Shown here piece by piece: positions 8,960-17,653 of a DNA stretch of 36,064 nt. The notes under the pieces are model-generated. The model had not been told where the DNA came from, made no database searches, and worked only from the letters and a program-made list of their open reading frames with translations. Within the stretch, counting starts at the first letter, position 1. Each line of letters begins with the position of its first letter. The DNA comes from a bacterium (GTDB taxonomy: Bacteria > Actinomycetota > Acidimicrobiia > Spongiisociales > ZC4RG35): NCBI GenBank assembly GCA_024641285.1, contig JAHEDH010000019.1, positions 1-36,064 of the forward strand. The letters are read 5' to 3'. The translations under genes were made by a program, and so were the position numbers.

Positions 8960-9460
8960 ATGCGACGTCTGATTCTCCTCCGCCACGGCAAGTCCGATTG
9001 GCACGCGCCCTATGGATCCGATCACGAGCGGCCACTGAGCCGGCGGGGAATCGGCGCCGCCGAGACGATGGGGCGAGTCCTCGCACGAGCCGGTCTGGTG
9101 CCTGACCTCGCTATCACTTCCTCCGCCGTTCGGGCGAGGAACACTTTGGAGTTGGCGAGCACCGCCGGGGACTGGTCGTGCGCGATCTCGGTGGCCGACG
9201 GGCTCTACGGGGCGACGACGGCCGGGGCGCTCGAGGTCGCTTCCGATGTTCCGCCTGGGGTTTCGACCCTCATGCTCGTCGGGCACGAACCCACCTGGAG
9301 CGAGCTGACTCACCACCTGACCGGTGGGTACGTGACCGTGAAGACGGCGACTGTGATCGGCATAGATCTCCCGATCGATACGTGGCGCCATGTCGACACG
9401 CAGGGGAGTCTGGCCTTCCTGTTCCAACCGAGGGGGTTCGCCGAATGGCCATTCGCCTGA
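8960..9460 (+). CDS. SixA-like histidine phosphatase
   Basis: This is a 166-residue histidine phosphatase (phosphoglycerate mutase-like) family protein. The catalytic RHG motif is at residues 8-10 (H9 would carry the phosphoryl group) and the second catalytic His is in LVGHEP (H109), with S..VRAR at about 54-60 supplying a phosphate-binding Arg. Its small size, and KSDW directly after RHG, match SixA, which dephosphorylates phosphohistidine. A role in phosphohistidine signalling is inferred from family membership; no histidine kinase or PTS gene is nearby. Confidence 0.85.
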   Translation: MRRLILLRHGKSDWHAPYGSDHERPLSRRGIGAAETMGRVLARAGLVPDLAITSSAVRARNTLELASTAGDWSCAISVADGLYGATTAGALEVASDVPPGVSTLMLVGHEPTWSELTHHLTGGYVTVKTATVIGIDLPIDTWRHVDTQGSLAFLFQPRGFAEWPFA

Positions 9461-9537
9461 GGCGCCTGCCGCTGGGCTCGAGGAGTCGATGTGCTGGGTT
9501 GCGGGCGATGCAATGCTCGATTGCGCCGCCGTTTCTC

Positions 9538-9578
9538 GGACCCCGGGGGGTCGCGTAGGGGCGACCCTTGGGTCGCCC
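9538..9578. terminator. GC-rich hairpins between convergent genes
   Basis: Two dyads lie in the 188-base gap between the phosphatase (+) and the zinc-finger gene (-). One is GACCCCGGGGGGTC at 9539-9552. The other is a strong stem, GGGCGACC / GGTCGCCC, at 9559-9566 and 9571-9578 with a CTTG loop. There is no T-run. A role as a bidirectional terminator is likely from position. The GTAGGGGCGACCC wording also resembles dispersed extragenic palindromes of other bacteria. The rest of the gap shows nothing convincing. Confidence 0.45.
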
Positions 9579-9648
9579 GCGGCCGGGGCCGTCTTCGAAC
9601 ATGCGTCCCGGGCCAGGAGCGGAGTCACTCGGGTTGCCCGGTGCCGGT

Positions 9649-10014
9649 TCACCGATCGGCGCGCACCTTGCGGATTCTGATCGGGCCTGTCGCCGTCGAC
9701 GGATCCACGACCCGACCGTTCTGGGTGATCTCCACTTGGCCCGACGCCACGAGTCGGCGCGCCGCCATCCGGGTGTCCTCCATCAGGTCGCGCCAATCGA
9801 CGGGCTCAACAGCACGGGCTGCGTCCGACGGGCAGATCGTGCCCGTTTGCAGAAGATCGAGAATCGCCTTCTCCAGGTCTCTGTCACGCTCGACGAGCTT
9901 GCGCCGCCGACAAGCGTCCGAGCAGTAGCGGACGTCCTCCCAGTCCCGCTCCCATTTCTTGCGCCACTCGATCCGGCGGCCGCACACCGCACATGCTTTG
10001 TCCGGATGTGTCAC
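9649..10014 (-). CDS. DUF2256-DUF3253 fusion: small zinc-finger plus winged-helix-like protein
   Basis: The 121-residue protein starts at GTG 10014, seven bases after the korB stop. Its N-terminal third has a treble-clef-like zinc site, [10 protein letters not shown] with a second pair in YCSDACRR, and the [15 protein letters not shown] wording of DUF2256. The remainder ([24 protein letters not shown], then [22 protein letters not shown]) matches DUF3253, which has a winged-helix look. No function is known. It is the third gene of the korA-korB transcription unit, so a role connected to that enzyme or its Fe-S clusters is possible but only inferred. The frame is open well upstream inside korB, but those residues have no domain support. 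Confidence 0.7.
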   Translation of the reverse strand: MTHPDKACAVCGRRIEWRKKWERDWEDVRYCSDACRRRKLVERDRDLEKAILDLLQTGTICPSDAARAVEPVDWRDLMEDTRMAARRLVASGQVEITQNGRVVDPSTATGPIRIRKVRADR

Positions 10015-10021
10015 CGGTCGG

Positions 10022-11032
10022 TCAGTCGACGGTCCAGGTTCCTTGGGATGCGAGGAGCGAAGCCAGATCGCCGGGACCGCGCTTGGATTGTGCCTCGACC
10101 AGTTGGGCCGACATCGCAGACTCGTAGGTGGGGCGCTGGACATTGCGGAAGATGCCCAAGGGGGTCATGCCGTCGGGGTGGTGGCTCAACCGACTCAGCG
10201 AGAAGGCGATCGTCGGGTCCTGACGCGCCGGGTCGTGCACGAGGATCTCGGAGGGATCCACCGCAGCTCTGTCGACGACCTGGCAACGGCCATCACGGAA
10301 CACGACGGCTTTCTCGTCCTCGGCCCCGAAGATGATCGGCTTGCCGGCCTCGAGGTTGATCCGGTTGTGCTCGCGTTCTCCCTTGCCGGTGAGCGCGATG
10401 AAGGCCTTGTCGTTGAAGACGTTGCAGTTCTGATAGATCTCGATCAGTGCGGAGCCCTGGTGGTCATAGGCGGCCTGGAGCAGGGACTGCGTGTGATTGC
10501 GGTCCATGTCCAGCGTGCGGCCCACGAACGACGCTTCTGCGCCCAACGCGAGCGAAACCGGATTGAACGGGAAGTCGATCGAGCCCATCGGCGTCGACTT
10601 CGTCCGTTTGCCCACTTCGGAGGTGGGGGAATACTGGCCCTTCGTGAGCCCGTAGATCTGGTTGTTGAACAGCAGGATCTTGATGTTCATGTTGCGCCGG
10701 AGGGCGTGGATCAGGTGGTTGCCGCCGATCGACAGGGCGTCACCGTCGCCGGTGATCACCCACACCGAGAGATCGGGCCGGCTCGCACTCAGGCCGCTGG
10801 CGATGGCCGGCGCACGCCCGTGGATGGTGTGCATCCCGTAGGTGTTCATGTAGTAGGGGAAACGGGATGAACAGCCGATGCCGGAGATGAACACGATCTC
10901 CTCGCGCTTCACCCCCAGCTCGGCCATGAACCCCTGAACGGAGGCGAGGATCGTGTAGTCCCCGCAACCGGGGCACCAGCGAACCTCTTGGTCCGTCTGG
11001 AAATCTGCGCGTGTGTATGTGGGTGTGGTCAT
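10022..11032 (-). CDS. korB: 2-oxoacid:ferredoxin oxidoreductase beta subunit (2-oxoglutarate type)
   Basis: This is the thiamine-diphosphate-binding beta subunit of the enzyme that converts 2-oxoglutarate, CoA and oxidised ferredoxin to succinyl-CoA, CO2 and reduced ferredoxin. It is 336 residues long. Cluster-binding cysteines appear in WCPGCGDY (C20, C23) and GIGCSSR (C54), with a further one in NCNVFND. The ThDP site is [13 protein letters not shown] with [25 protein letters not shown] matches the mycobacterial KorB type closely. The start overlaps the korA stop by four bases (ATGA). Such enzymes give actinobacteria a ferredoxin-linked alternative to 2-oxoglutarate dehydrogenase. Pyruvate as substrate cannot be fully excluded. 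Confidence 0.92.
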   Translation of the reverse strand: MTTPTYTRADFQTDQEVRWCPGCGDYTILASVQGFMAELGVKREEIVFISGIGCSSRFPYYMNTYGMHTIHGRAPAIASGLSASRPDLSVWVITGDGDALSIGGNHLIHALRRNMNIKILLFNNQIYGLTKGQYSPTSEVGKRTKSTPMGSIDFPFNPVSLALGAEASFVGRTLDMDRNHTQSLLQAAYDHQGSALIEIYQNCNVFNDKAFIALTGKGEREHNRINLEAGKPIIFGAEDEKAVVFRDGRCQVVDRAAVDPSEILVHDPARQDPTIAFSLSRLSHHPDGMTPLGIFRNVQRPTYESAMSAQLVEAQSKRGPGDLASLLASQGTWTVD

Positions 11033-12906
11033 TCTGAGATCATCTCCATGATCTTGTCTTCGATCTCGGACACTTTGAACGGTTCGCCGGCGACCTTGTC
11101 GAGACCGACGGCAGTCGACAGGAACTCCGCCCGCAGCAGGAACCGGAGCTGACCCGAGTTCATCTCGGGAACCAACACCTTCTCGAACCGATCGAGGACC
11201 TCACCGAGGTTGGCCGGGAACGGGTGGAGGTGGCGCAGGTGGGTGGTCGCCACCTTCTCGCCTCGTTTCCTCAGGTTCCTGGCGGCCGCAGTGATCGGGC
11301 CGTGGGTCGAGCCCCATCCGATCACGAGGATGTCGGCGTCCTCATCGCCGTCGATCTCCACCGGGGGGATGTCGTTGGCGATGTTGTCGATCTTCCAGCT
11401 CCGGGTGTCGGTCATCAGTTGGTGGTTGTTCGGGTCGTAGGACACGTTGCCGGTGATCGAGTCCTTCTCGAGCCCACCGAGGCGGTGTTCCAGCCCGGGC
11501 GTGCCGGGAACGGCCCACGGGCGGGCAAACGTGTGGACGTCTCGCAGGTACGGCAGGAACTTGCCGTCCGGGCCGTTGGGCTGTGTGGCGAAACGCACGC
11601 TCAGATCGGGCAGATCCTCGACGTTCGGCAGACGCCATGGCTCGGTGCCGTTCGCGACCTGGTTGTCGGACAGCAGGATGACCGGTGTCATGTACTTGAG
11701 GGCGATCCTGGCCGCCTCGATGGCGGTGTCGAACGCGTCCGAAGGCGACGCGGCGGCGACCACCGGAAGCGGCGATTCACCATGACGTCCGAACAGCGAG
11801 AACAACAGATCGGTCTGCTCGGGTTTGGTCGGCATCCCCGTCGAGGGTCCGGCCCGTTGAACGTTGACCACGATCATCGGGAGCTCGGCCATCATCGCCA
11901 GCGAGATCGCCTCGGACTTCAGGGCGATGCCGGGGCCGGATGACCCGGTCACGGCGAGGGAGCCGCCGAACGCCGCTCCGATGGTGGATCCGACGGCCGC
12001 GATCTCGTCCTCTGCCTGGAAGGTCCGGACGCCGAAGTTCTTGTGTCGCGACAGCTCGTGGAGAACATCGGATGCAGGCGTGATCGGATAGGTGCCGTAG
12101 AACAGCGGCAGGTTGGCCTGCTGGGCAGCCGCCACCAGTCCCCACGCCAGAGCGGTGTTCCCGTTCACGTTCGTGTACGTGCCGGGTTGCAGCGGAGCGG
12201 GCTTGACGAGGATCGTCGACCTGGTCGCCTCGGTGGCGAACCCGAAGGTGTATCCGGCTTCGAGCGCGGCGATGTTGGCGGCGGCGACGTCTGCTTTGTT
12301 GGCGAACTTGTCGTTCACCCATTTGACCGTCGGCTCGGTCGGGCGGTTGAAGAGCCAGCTGAGCAGCCCGAGCGCAAAGAAGTTCTTCGAGCGCAGCACG
12401 TCCCGTCCCGAGACGCCGGTGTCCTTGACCGCCTCCTTGGTCAGTGACTCCATCGGAACCTTGATGACCTTGAACCCGACCAGGGTGTCATCCTCGAGAG
12501 GATTCGACTCGTAGCCCGCCTTGGAGAGATTCCGCTCTACGAACGCCTCCTCGTTGAGGATGACGGTTCCACCCTTGCGGAGATCCGGCAGGTGCTTCTT
12601 CAGCGCAGCCGGGTTCATCGCCACCAGACAGTCCGGGTCGTCGCCGGCCGTGAGGATGTCGTCGTGGGCGATCTGGATCTGGAACGAGCTCACGCCGGGC
12701 AGCGTGCCGGCGGGTGCCCTGATCTCGGCGGGGAAGCTCGGGAGGGTCGCCAGGTCGTTGCCGAACACGGCCGAGGCATCGGTGAACCTCGACCCGGCCA
12801 ACTGCATGCCGTCGCCGGAGTCCCCGGCCATGCGGATCACTACCCGGTCGACCTCGGTCGCATCCGTGTCGGAGGGAACATCGAGCGTGGCGGTCTCATC
12901 GCTCAC
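11029..12906 (-). CDS. korA: 2-oxoacid:ferredoxin oxidoreductase alpha subunit (gamma-alpha fusion)
   Basis: The 625-residue protein combines a gamma domain (about residues 20-210; MAGDSGDGMQLAGSRF, FPAEIRAPAGTLPGVSSFQI) with an alpha domain (about 245-600; FYGTYPITPASDVLHEL, FQAEDEIAAVGSTIGAA, GSSGPGIALKSEAI, GPSTGMPTKPEQTDLL). This fused layout is that of mycobacterial KorA. It partners KorB, with the two genes overlapping by four bases. The start is a GTG at 12906 without a strong Shine-Dalgarno. No ferredoxin (delta) subunit is encoded next to it, as expected for the KorAB class. Confidence 0.92.
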   Translation of the reverse strand: MSDETATLDVPSDTDATEVDRVVIRMAGDSGDGMQLAGSRFTDASAVFGNDLATLPSFPAEIRAPAGTLPGVSSFQIQIAHDDILTAGDDPDCLVAMNPAALKKHLPDLRKGGTVILNEEAFVERNLSKAGYESNPLEDDTLVGFKVIKVPMESLTKEAVKDTGVSGRDVLRSKNFFALGLLSWLFNRPTEPTVKWVNDKFANKADVAAANIAALEAGYTFGFATEATRSTILVKPAPLQPGTYTNVNGNTALAWGLVAAAQQANLPLFYGTYPITPASDVLHELSRHKNFGVRTFQAEDEIAAVGSTIGAAFGGSLAVTGSSGPGIALKSEAISLAMMAELPMIVVNVQRAGPSTGMPTKPEQTDLLFSLFGRHGESPLPVVAAASPSDAFDTAIEAARIALKYMTPVILLSDNQVANGTEPWRLPNVEDLPDLSVRFATQPNGPDGKFLPYLRDVHTFARPWAVPGTPGLEHRLGGLEKDSITGNVSYDPNNHQLMTDTRSWKIDNIANDIPPVEIDGDEDADILVIGWGSTHGPITAAARNLRKRGEKVATTHLRHLHPFPANLGEVLDRFEKVLVPEMNSGQLRFLLRAEFLSTAVGLDKVAGEPFKVSEIEDKIMEMISE

Positions 12907-12945
12907 AGCTTGTCACTTTCGTCGCGTTTGGATGTGGGCGTCGTG

Positions 12946-12985
12946 GGGTGGGGCATCCCACCCGGCCCAGCGATCAGAAAGTGTA
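12946..12985 (-). promoter_or_regulatory. Putative korA promoter and leader hairpin
   Basis: On the minus strand TACACT (12985-12980) is a good -10 hexamer; I see no matching -35. A transcript from it would have a leader of about 65 bases containing a GGGTGGG/CCCACCC stem (12946-12952 with 12957-12963, loop GCAT). The hairpin could instead be the terminator of the upstream amidase gene. The rest of the 143-base gap is featureless. Confidence 0.35.
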
Positions 12986-13049
12986 CGTCGATTGCCGCGT
13001 AATCCCAGGTTTGCCGGCTCGGCCCCGAGAGGGTCGCCACCGAGCCTCT

Positions 13050-14414
13050 TCAGATCTGAGGATCTCGCATCACACCGTGCTCGACGAGTGTGGCAGCGAC
13101 GTCGAGCAGTCGGTGCTCGGACCAGTCGGGTGCGACGATCTGGAGCGCAGGCGGCGGGTTGCCCTCGGTGGCGAGCGGCCCCACCAGCGCCGGACATCCG
13201 GCGACGTTGACCAGGGCCGTGAAGTAGGACAGGGCCGACCGATAGAAGACATCCCCGCGGATCGTCGGGACCATGTCTTCGCCGATCGTCTTCGAAGTCA
13301 CGCCGGTGGCCGGGGTGATGATCAGGTCATGGGCGACGAAGAGCTGTTCGAAGTGACGCTTGATCTCCGATCGCCAGGCGTGCGCCGCGACGTAGTCGTC
13401 GCTACCGAGGCCCATGGCGTACTCCAGCCGCTTGTGGACGTCGGCACCGTATTCCCTGCCCTCTTCGAACCAGGTTCGGTGGACGGAGGCCGCCTCTGCC
13501 GCGCTGAGGTCGACGAGGTGGCCGGGAAGCGAGATGACCGGGTCGGTTACCGTCTCGACGGTGGCACCCAGTGCGGCGAGCCTGGTGACCGCCTCGGCGA
13601 ACGCTGCGGCCACCGCCTCGGAGGTCGGCGCGTCATCGATCCAGGGAACGGGCACGGCGATCCGGACGCCGTTGAGATCCGGACGCGCACCTCCAGGTGA
13701 GGTCTGCGGCCGCTGAGCCGACCATGGGTCGGACGGATCGTGCCCCGACATCACCTGGTATGCGACGGCGAGATCCCCGACCGTCGCTGCGATCGGGCCG
13801 ACGGTGTCGAGCGACGCAGCCAGCGGGAAGACGCCGGTGAGCGGGATTCGCCCGTGGGTGACCTTGAGTCCGTAGACGCCGCACAGTGCGGCTGGCACGC
13901 GGACCGAGCCGCCCGTATCCGTCCCGATGGCGATCGGCACCTGACCCGCTGCGACCGCGGCGGCCGAGCCACCCGAGGACCCACCGGCCGACGTGCTGGT
14001 GTCGAGCGGGTTCCGGACCGGGCCGAACCAGGGGTTCTCCGACGAGAAGCCGTACGCGAACTCGTGCAGGTTCGTGCGGGAGACGATCACTGCACCGGCC
14101 GCTTCGAGCCGGTCGACCACCGTCGCCGACCGGTCGGGGATCGACGAGTAGAACTTGGAGCCGCATGTCGTCGGGCGGCCGGCGTGGTCGATGATGTCCT
14201 TGAGTGCGATCGGGACCCCGGCCAACGGCCCGGTCGTGTCGCCGGCCGCATCGAGTTCGTCCGCCCGCAACAGGGCGCGCTCGGCGTCGATCAGCGTTGT
14301 CGTGTTCAGCCGTTCCTGCTGGCCTTCCGTGGTGATGAGGCTGCCCTGGACCGTGTCCCTCACCGTGCGCTCATCCCTTCTCAGCTGGGCGACGATCTGG
14401 GCGGCGGAGAGCAT
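13050..14414 (-). CDS. Amidase signature family hydrolase
   Basis: This 454-residue protein belongs to the amidase signature superfamily, which includes GatA and aliphatic or aryl amidases. The Ser-cisSer-Lys triad is visible: Lys72 in IALKDIIDH, cis-Ser near 146 in STSAGGSSGGS, and nucleophile Ser170 in GTDTGGSVRVP. Length is normal. No gatB or gatC is adjacent, so a transamidosome role is not indicated by context and the substrate is unknown. The ATG at 14414 lies four bases after the stop of the DUF3048 lipoprotein, so the two are co-transcribed. Confidence 0.85.
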   Translation of the reverse strand: MLSAAQIVAQLRRDERTVRDTVQGSLITTEGQQERLNTTTLIDAERALLRADELDAAGDTTGPLAGVPIALKDIIDHAGRPTTCGSKFYSSIPDRSATVVDRLEAAGAVIVSRTNLHEFAYGFSSENPWFGPVRNPLDTSTSAGGSSGGSAAAVAAGQVPIAIGTDTGGSVRVPAALCGVYGLKVTHGRIPLTGVFPLAASLDTVGPIAATVGDLAVAYQVMSGHDPSDPWSAQRPQTSPGGARPDLNGVRIAVPVPWIDDAPTSEAVAAAFAEAVTRLAALGATVETVTDPVISLPGHLVDLSAAEAASVHRTWFEEGREYGADVHKRLEYAMGLGSDDYVAAHAWRSEIKRHFEQLFVAHDLIITPATGVTSKTIGEDMVPTIRGDVFYRSALSYFTALVNVAGCPALVGPLATEGNPPPALQIVAPDWSEHRLLDVAATLVEHGVMRDPQI

Positions 14415-14418
14415 CGAT

Positions 14419-15480
14419 TCACTCGCTCCACGACGGGGTCTGGTCGCGGTCGAAGAATCCGATCCAGAGCTTTCCAGGCGGCACCACCATCGTCTCGCCG
14501 TCGCTCGTCAGAGTGAATGTGTCTCCGAGCGTGTCCCGTTCCCACGTGCCTACCGTCACCCGTCCATCGGCGAACACGTAGGCGTTGCCGGATCCGACCG
14601 ACTCGACGGCCTTCGCCGGCCCCCCGCCAGGGGGCGGGCTCTGGGTGTAGGTGAGCATCTCGAGCACGACCATGGTCTCTGCCCACATCTGCTCCTGCTC
14701 CCCATCGGGAAGAACCCAGTTGTGCGTCACTCCGTTGGTGGTCTTGGTGTACTTCTCGCCGTCCCACGCCCAGCGGACGACGAGACCGGAGATGAACGGG
14801 AGCGTGATCTCGGTGGCGGCATCGGCATCGTTCGGCATCTCACCGAACGCCCACAGTGGCTGGGGCGGCGCGTCCTCGTAGCCGAGTGAGTCGGCGAGCT
14901 GCCGGATGGCCGGCGTGTTTCCGTAGAGGTTGTGGGGTGCGCTGCGCGAGCTGGATCGGAACGTCTGTGGTCGCCCGACCTCGCCGATGATCTTGGTTCC
15001 CGTGTCGCGGACCAGCGAGGCGACCCAGTCCTGACCGCCCGACGTGACCAGCGGGGCGTCGAAGAGCCTCGCCAGCTGGCCGTCGGTCGGTCTCATGGAC
15101 CGGATCGGCCCGACCGTCTCTGCCTCTCCGGTGTGGAAAACGGCCGCCAGACGGGTCGTCCCCTCCACCATCAGCTCGATGACGGCGTCGGCCTCGGAGA
15201 GCCCTGTCTGAGGGCGAGCATTCGGGTGGTTGTCGATCTTGACGACCAAGGCTCTGCGGTCCAGCAGCGCCTCGTCGTCGACGACGAGGCCGTTGATCGG
15301 CGACGTCGGGCCATCGGTGCTCGGCGCCTCGGTCGTGGTCGTCGTCGGCGGCAGGGTGGTCGTGGCTCTCGTGACGGTCGTGGTGGGAGCCAACGTCGTG
15401 GTCGTGCTCTCGACGGCATCGGCACCCGAACAGGCGGCGAGCGCGAGAGCAGCAACCAAGAGGAGGGAGGTGAGGCGCAT
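14419..15480 (-). CDS. DUF3048 (YerB-like) lipoprotein
   Basis: The N-terminus MRLTSLL continues as a hydrophobic signal to a lipobox LAAC (Cys17). A Thr-rich tether of about 35 residues follows, then a globular region of DUF3048 type: NPLTGLPV-like INGLVVDDE, VVKIDNHPNARPQTGLSEADAV, RLAAVFHTG, VGPIRSMRPTD and a C-terminal GNAYVFADGRVTVGTWER. Members are exported and of unknown function (YerB in Bacillus). ATG 15480 places the signal peptide directly at the start; ATG 15489 adds three residues. It lies between the ACT-domain gene and the amidase on the same strand. Confidence 0.82.
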   Translation of the reverse strand: MRLTSLLLVAALALAACSGADAVESTTTTLAPTTTVTRATTTLPPTTTTTEAPSTDGPTSPINGLVVDDEALLDRRALVVKIDNHPNARPQTGLSEADAVIELMVEGTTRLAAVFHTGEAETVGPIRSMRPTDGQLARLFDAPLVTSGGQDWVASLVRDTGTKIIGEVGRPQTFRSSSRSAPHNLYGNTPAIRQLADSLGYEDAPPQPLWAFGEMPNDADAATEITLPFISGLVVRWAWDGEKYTKTTNGVTHNWVLPDGEQEQMWAETMVVLEMLTYTQSPPPGGGPAKAVESVGSGNAYVFADGRVTVGTWERDTLGDTFTLTSDGETMVVPPGKLWIGFFDRDQTPSWSE

Positions 15481-15529
15481 CGCCGTCATGCTAGGTCGAT
15501 CCACGGAATCCGAGAGACGGCGCTCGACG

Positions 15530-15931
15530 CTACGACTGTCCGAAGCCTCCGACCACTGGCAGGTCTTCAGGAACCGAATCCGGGTCGTCGACGGCGATGG
15601 CGAACTCGATCCCGTCAGCCGAGCTGCGGAGCACATAGAGCGCTTCGATGTTGACACCGGCCTCCGCCAGTTCCCTCGTCACACGGGCGAGACTCCCGGG
15701 TTCGTCGGAAAGATGGGCTGTCAACACGCGATGCTCGGTGTTGACCAGCCCCGCCTCTGCCAGGACGTGGCGGGTGGTCGTCTCGTTGTCGGTGATGAGT
15801 CGCACCACGCCATTGCCGTTTGCACCCCAGGCGCTCATCGCCTCGATGTTGATCCCGGCATCTCCGAGCACGTCCGTCAGCGACGAAAGCGCCCCCGGAT
15901 GATTGTCCAGCCGGACCACGAACTCGATCAT
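15530..15931 (-). CDS. Tandem ACT-domain protein
   Basis: This short 133-residue protein consists of two ACT domains and nothing else. The first begins FVVRLDNHPGALSSLTDVLGDAGINIEAM; each repeat has the characteristic Gly-Xaa-Leu turn (HPGALSSL and EPGSLARV) followed by the helix and the NIEA strand. ACT domains bind amino acids and regulate enzymes, so this is probably a stand-alone amino-acid sensor. I chose ATG 15931 because the first ACT strand begins there; ATG 15943 is four codons upstream. It is the first gene of a likely ACT-DUF3048-amidase unit and diverges from the ATP-grasp gene. No target enzyme is evident. Confidence 0.8.
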   Translation of the reverse strand: MIEFVVRLDNHPGALSSLTDVLGDAGINIEAMSAWGANGNGVVRLITDNETTTRHVLAEAGLVNTEHRVLTAHLSDEPGSLARVTRELAEAGVNIEALYVLRSSADGIEFAIAVDDPDSVPEDLPVVGGFGQS

Positions 15932-16198
15932 GCGCTCAACCATACGCGAGTTGCACTCGGCTCGCCGAGTTGACCGCCGCTCGTCTTTCGGCGGAACGTG
16001 GCGGGGTGACCGCGAGGGCAGACGGCATCGCATCGAAGATGCTGTCAGCTATGCGCTATCCGTCGTCCGTCATCGGCTCGAGGTGATCCCAGATGACCGA
16101 GAGCCGACGGCAGCTCTGGCCGGCGGCGACACGGGCTGTTCGATTTTGCGGGCGCGCGAAAAGGGTGGTCGGTGTTCCCGTTCCCATCGCCGTCGGTC

Positions 16199-16211
16199 TA
16201 CATTCCCGGTG
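16199..16211 (+). promoter_or_regulatory. Putative -10 element of a leaderless gene
   Basis: TACATT at 16199-16204 is followed by six bases and the GTG at 16211, where the family N-terminus begins. There is no Shine-Dalgarno sequence. The spacing is the same as before ATG 8273 and ATG 34104. The remaining divergent gap (15932-16198) shows no other convincing element. Confidence 0.35.
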
Positions 16212-17653
16212 TGGGCTTGTTCGATGGATACTCGTCAGAGGGGTTCTCCGAGATCGGGGAGCCGGGTGCGATTCGACCTCACTACGCACCGCTGATCGAT
16301 CGGCTCGAACAGTTCGGTCCCGACGAGTTCGCCGACCGGGTCCGCATGTGCGACACGACCTTCCAGCGTCAAGGCATCACGTTCGCCGTCTACGGAGCCG
16401 AGGAAGGCGCCGAACGCGTATGGCCACTCGACCTGATCCCCCGCATCATCCCGGCGGACGAATGGCTCCATGTCGAGGCGGGGCTCAAGCAGCGGGTCCG
16501 CGCACTGAACGCCTTTCTCGACGATGTGTACGTGGGGGAGCAGGCTTCCCTCAACGAGGGCATCGTCCCGCGGTGGCTGGCCGAGTCCGCCGACGGCTAT
16601 CTACCCGAAGTCCAGGGCATCGAGGTACCCGAAGGCTCCCGCTGTGGGATCTCCGGCATCGATCTCGTGCGCGACGACCAGGGTGTCTACCGCGTACTCG
16701 AGGACAACGTCCGAGTCCCGAGCGGCATCTCCTACGTGATCGAGAACCGCATCGCCATGACCCGGGTGCTGCCTGTGGCGTTCTCGAAGTACCGCGTGCG
16801 CCCTGTCGGGCACTACGGAGCCAGTCTCTCGAAAGCTCTGCGACAGTCGGCGCCGGCAGGGATCTCAGACCCGGTGATCGTGGTGCTCACCCCCGGCTCG
16901 TACAACTCGGCATACTTCGAACACGCCTTTCTCGCCCGCCAACTCGGCGCACAACTCGTCGAGGGTCGAGACCTCGTCGTTCGGGATCACTCCGTCTACA
17001 TGCGCACCACTCACGGGCTGCAAAACGTCGACGTCATCTACCGGCGGGTGGGCGACGAATTCATCGATCCGGTCGTCTTCCGACCCGATTCGGTGCTCGG
17101 CGTTCCGGGCCTGATGTCTGCGGTCCGCGCCGGGACGGTCACGTTGGCGAATGCCGTCGGCAACGGGGTCGCCGACGACAAGGGCATCTACCCCTTCGTT
17201 CCGGACATGATCCGGTACTTCCTCGATGAGGATCCGATCCTCCCCAACGTCACGACCTACCTGCCATGGGAGCCGGACCAACTCGACGAGGTGCTCTCCC
17301 GGCTCGACGAGCTCGTGGTCAAGCCCGTGGCCGAGGCCGGTGGCAAGGGGATCGTGATCGGCCATCAAGCCGACGAAGAGACGCTGCGCCGCACCGCCGA
17401 GCAACTTCGCTCTGATCCGCGTGGCTACATCGCCCAGGAGGTGGTCCAGTTGAGCACCCATCCGACGTTCGTCGATGGGCATCTCGGGCCGCGTCACATC
17501 GATCTGCGGCCATTCGTTCTGTCCGGCGGGGGCGAGATCGAAGTGATTCCTGGAGGCCTGACGAGGGTCGCTCTCCGTGAAGGGTCCCTCGTCGTCAATT
17601 CCTCGGCGGGTGGCGGGTCTAAGGACACCTGGGTGCTGGTGGGCGAGACATGA
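16211..17653 (+). CDS. Circularly permuted ATP-grasp protein (DUF404/DUF407)
   Basis: The 480-residue protein begins GLFDGYSSEGFSE, the usual N-terminus of the circularly permuted ATP-grasp type 2 family (COG2308), which is why I start at GTG 16211 rather than at 16172. Other family marks are RPHYAPL, IYPFVPDMIRYFL, VVKPVAEAGGKG, GYIAQEVVQLSTHPT and near the end NSSAGGGSKDTWVL. ATP-grasp enzymes form carboxylate-amine bonds, so a peptide-ligase-like reaction is predicted, but no substrate is established. It is the first gene of a triad with the alpha-E and transglutaminase genes, joined by 4-base and 1-base overlaps. Confidence 0.9.
   Translation: MGLFDGYSSEGFSEIGEPGAIRPHYAPLIDRLEQFGPDEFADRVRMCDTTFQRQGITFAVYGAEEGAERVWPLDLIPRIIPADEWLHVEAGLKQRVRALNAFLDDVYVGEQASLNEGIVPRWLAESADGYLPEVQGIEVPEGSRCGISGIDLVRDDQGVYRVLEDNVRVPSGISYVIENRIAMTRVLPVAFSKYRVRPVGHYGASLSKALRQSAPAGISDPVIVVLTPGSYNSAYFEHAFLARQLGAQLVEGRDLVVRDHSVYMRTTHGLQNVDVIYRRVGDEFIDPVVFRPDSVLGVPGLMSAVRAGTVTLANAVGNGVADDKGIYPFVPDMIRYFLDEDPILPNVTTYLPWEPDQLDEVLSRLDELVVKPVAEAGGKGIVIGHQADEETLRRTAEQLRSDPRGYIAQEVVQLSTHPTFVDGHLGPRHIDLRPFVLSGGGEIEVIPGGLTRVALREGSLVVNSSAGGGSKDTWVLVGET

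Noticed and set aside
7877-9796. Open frame of 639 codons on the minus strand
   Set aside because: It is antisense to the AlkD-like and SixA-like genes, whose catalytic residues are intact. The antisense product has no recognisable domain.
13050-14414. gatA of the Glu-tRNA(Gln) amidotransferase
   Set aside because: The amidase triad is shared by the whole superfamily. There is no gatB or gatC nearby, and the neighbours are a lipoprotein and an ACT protein.
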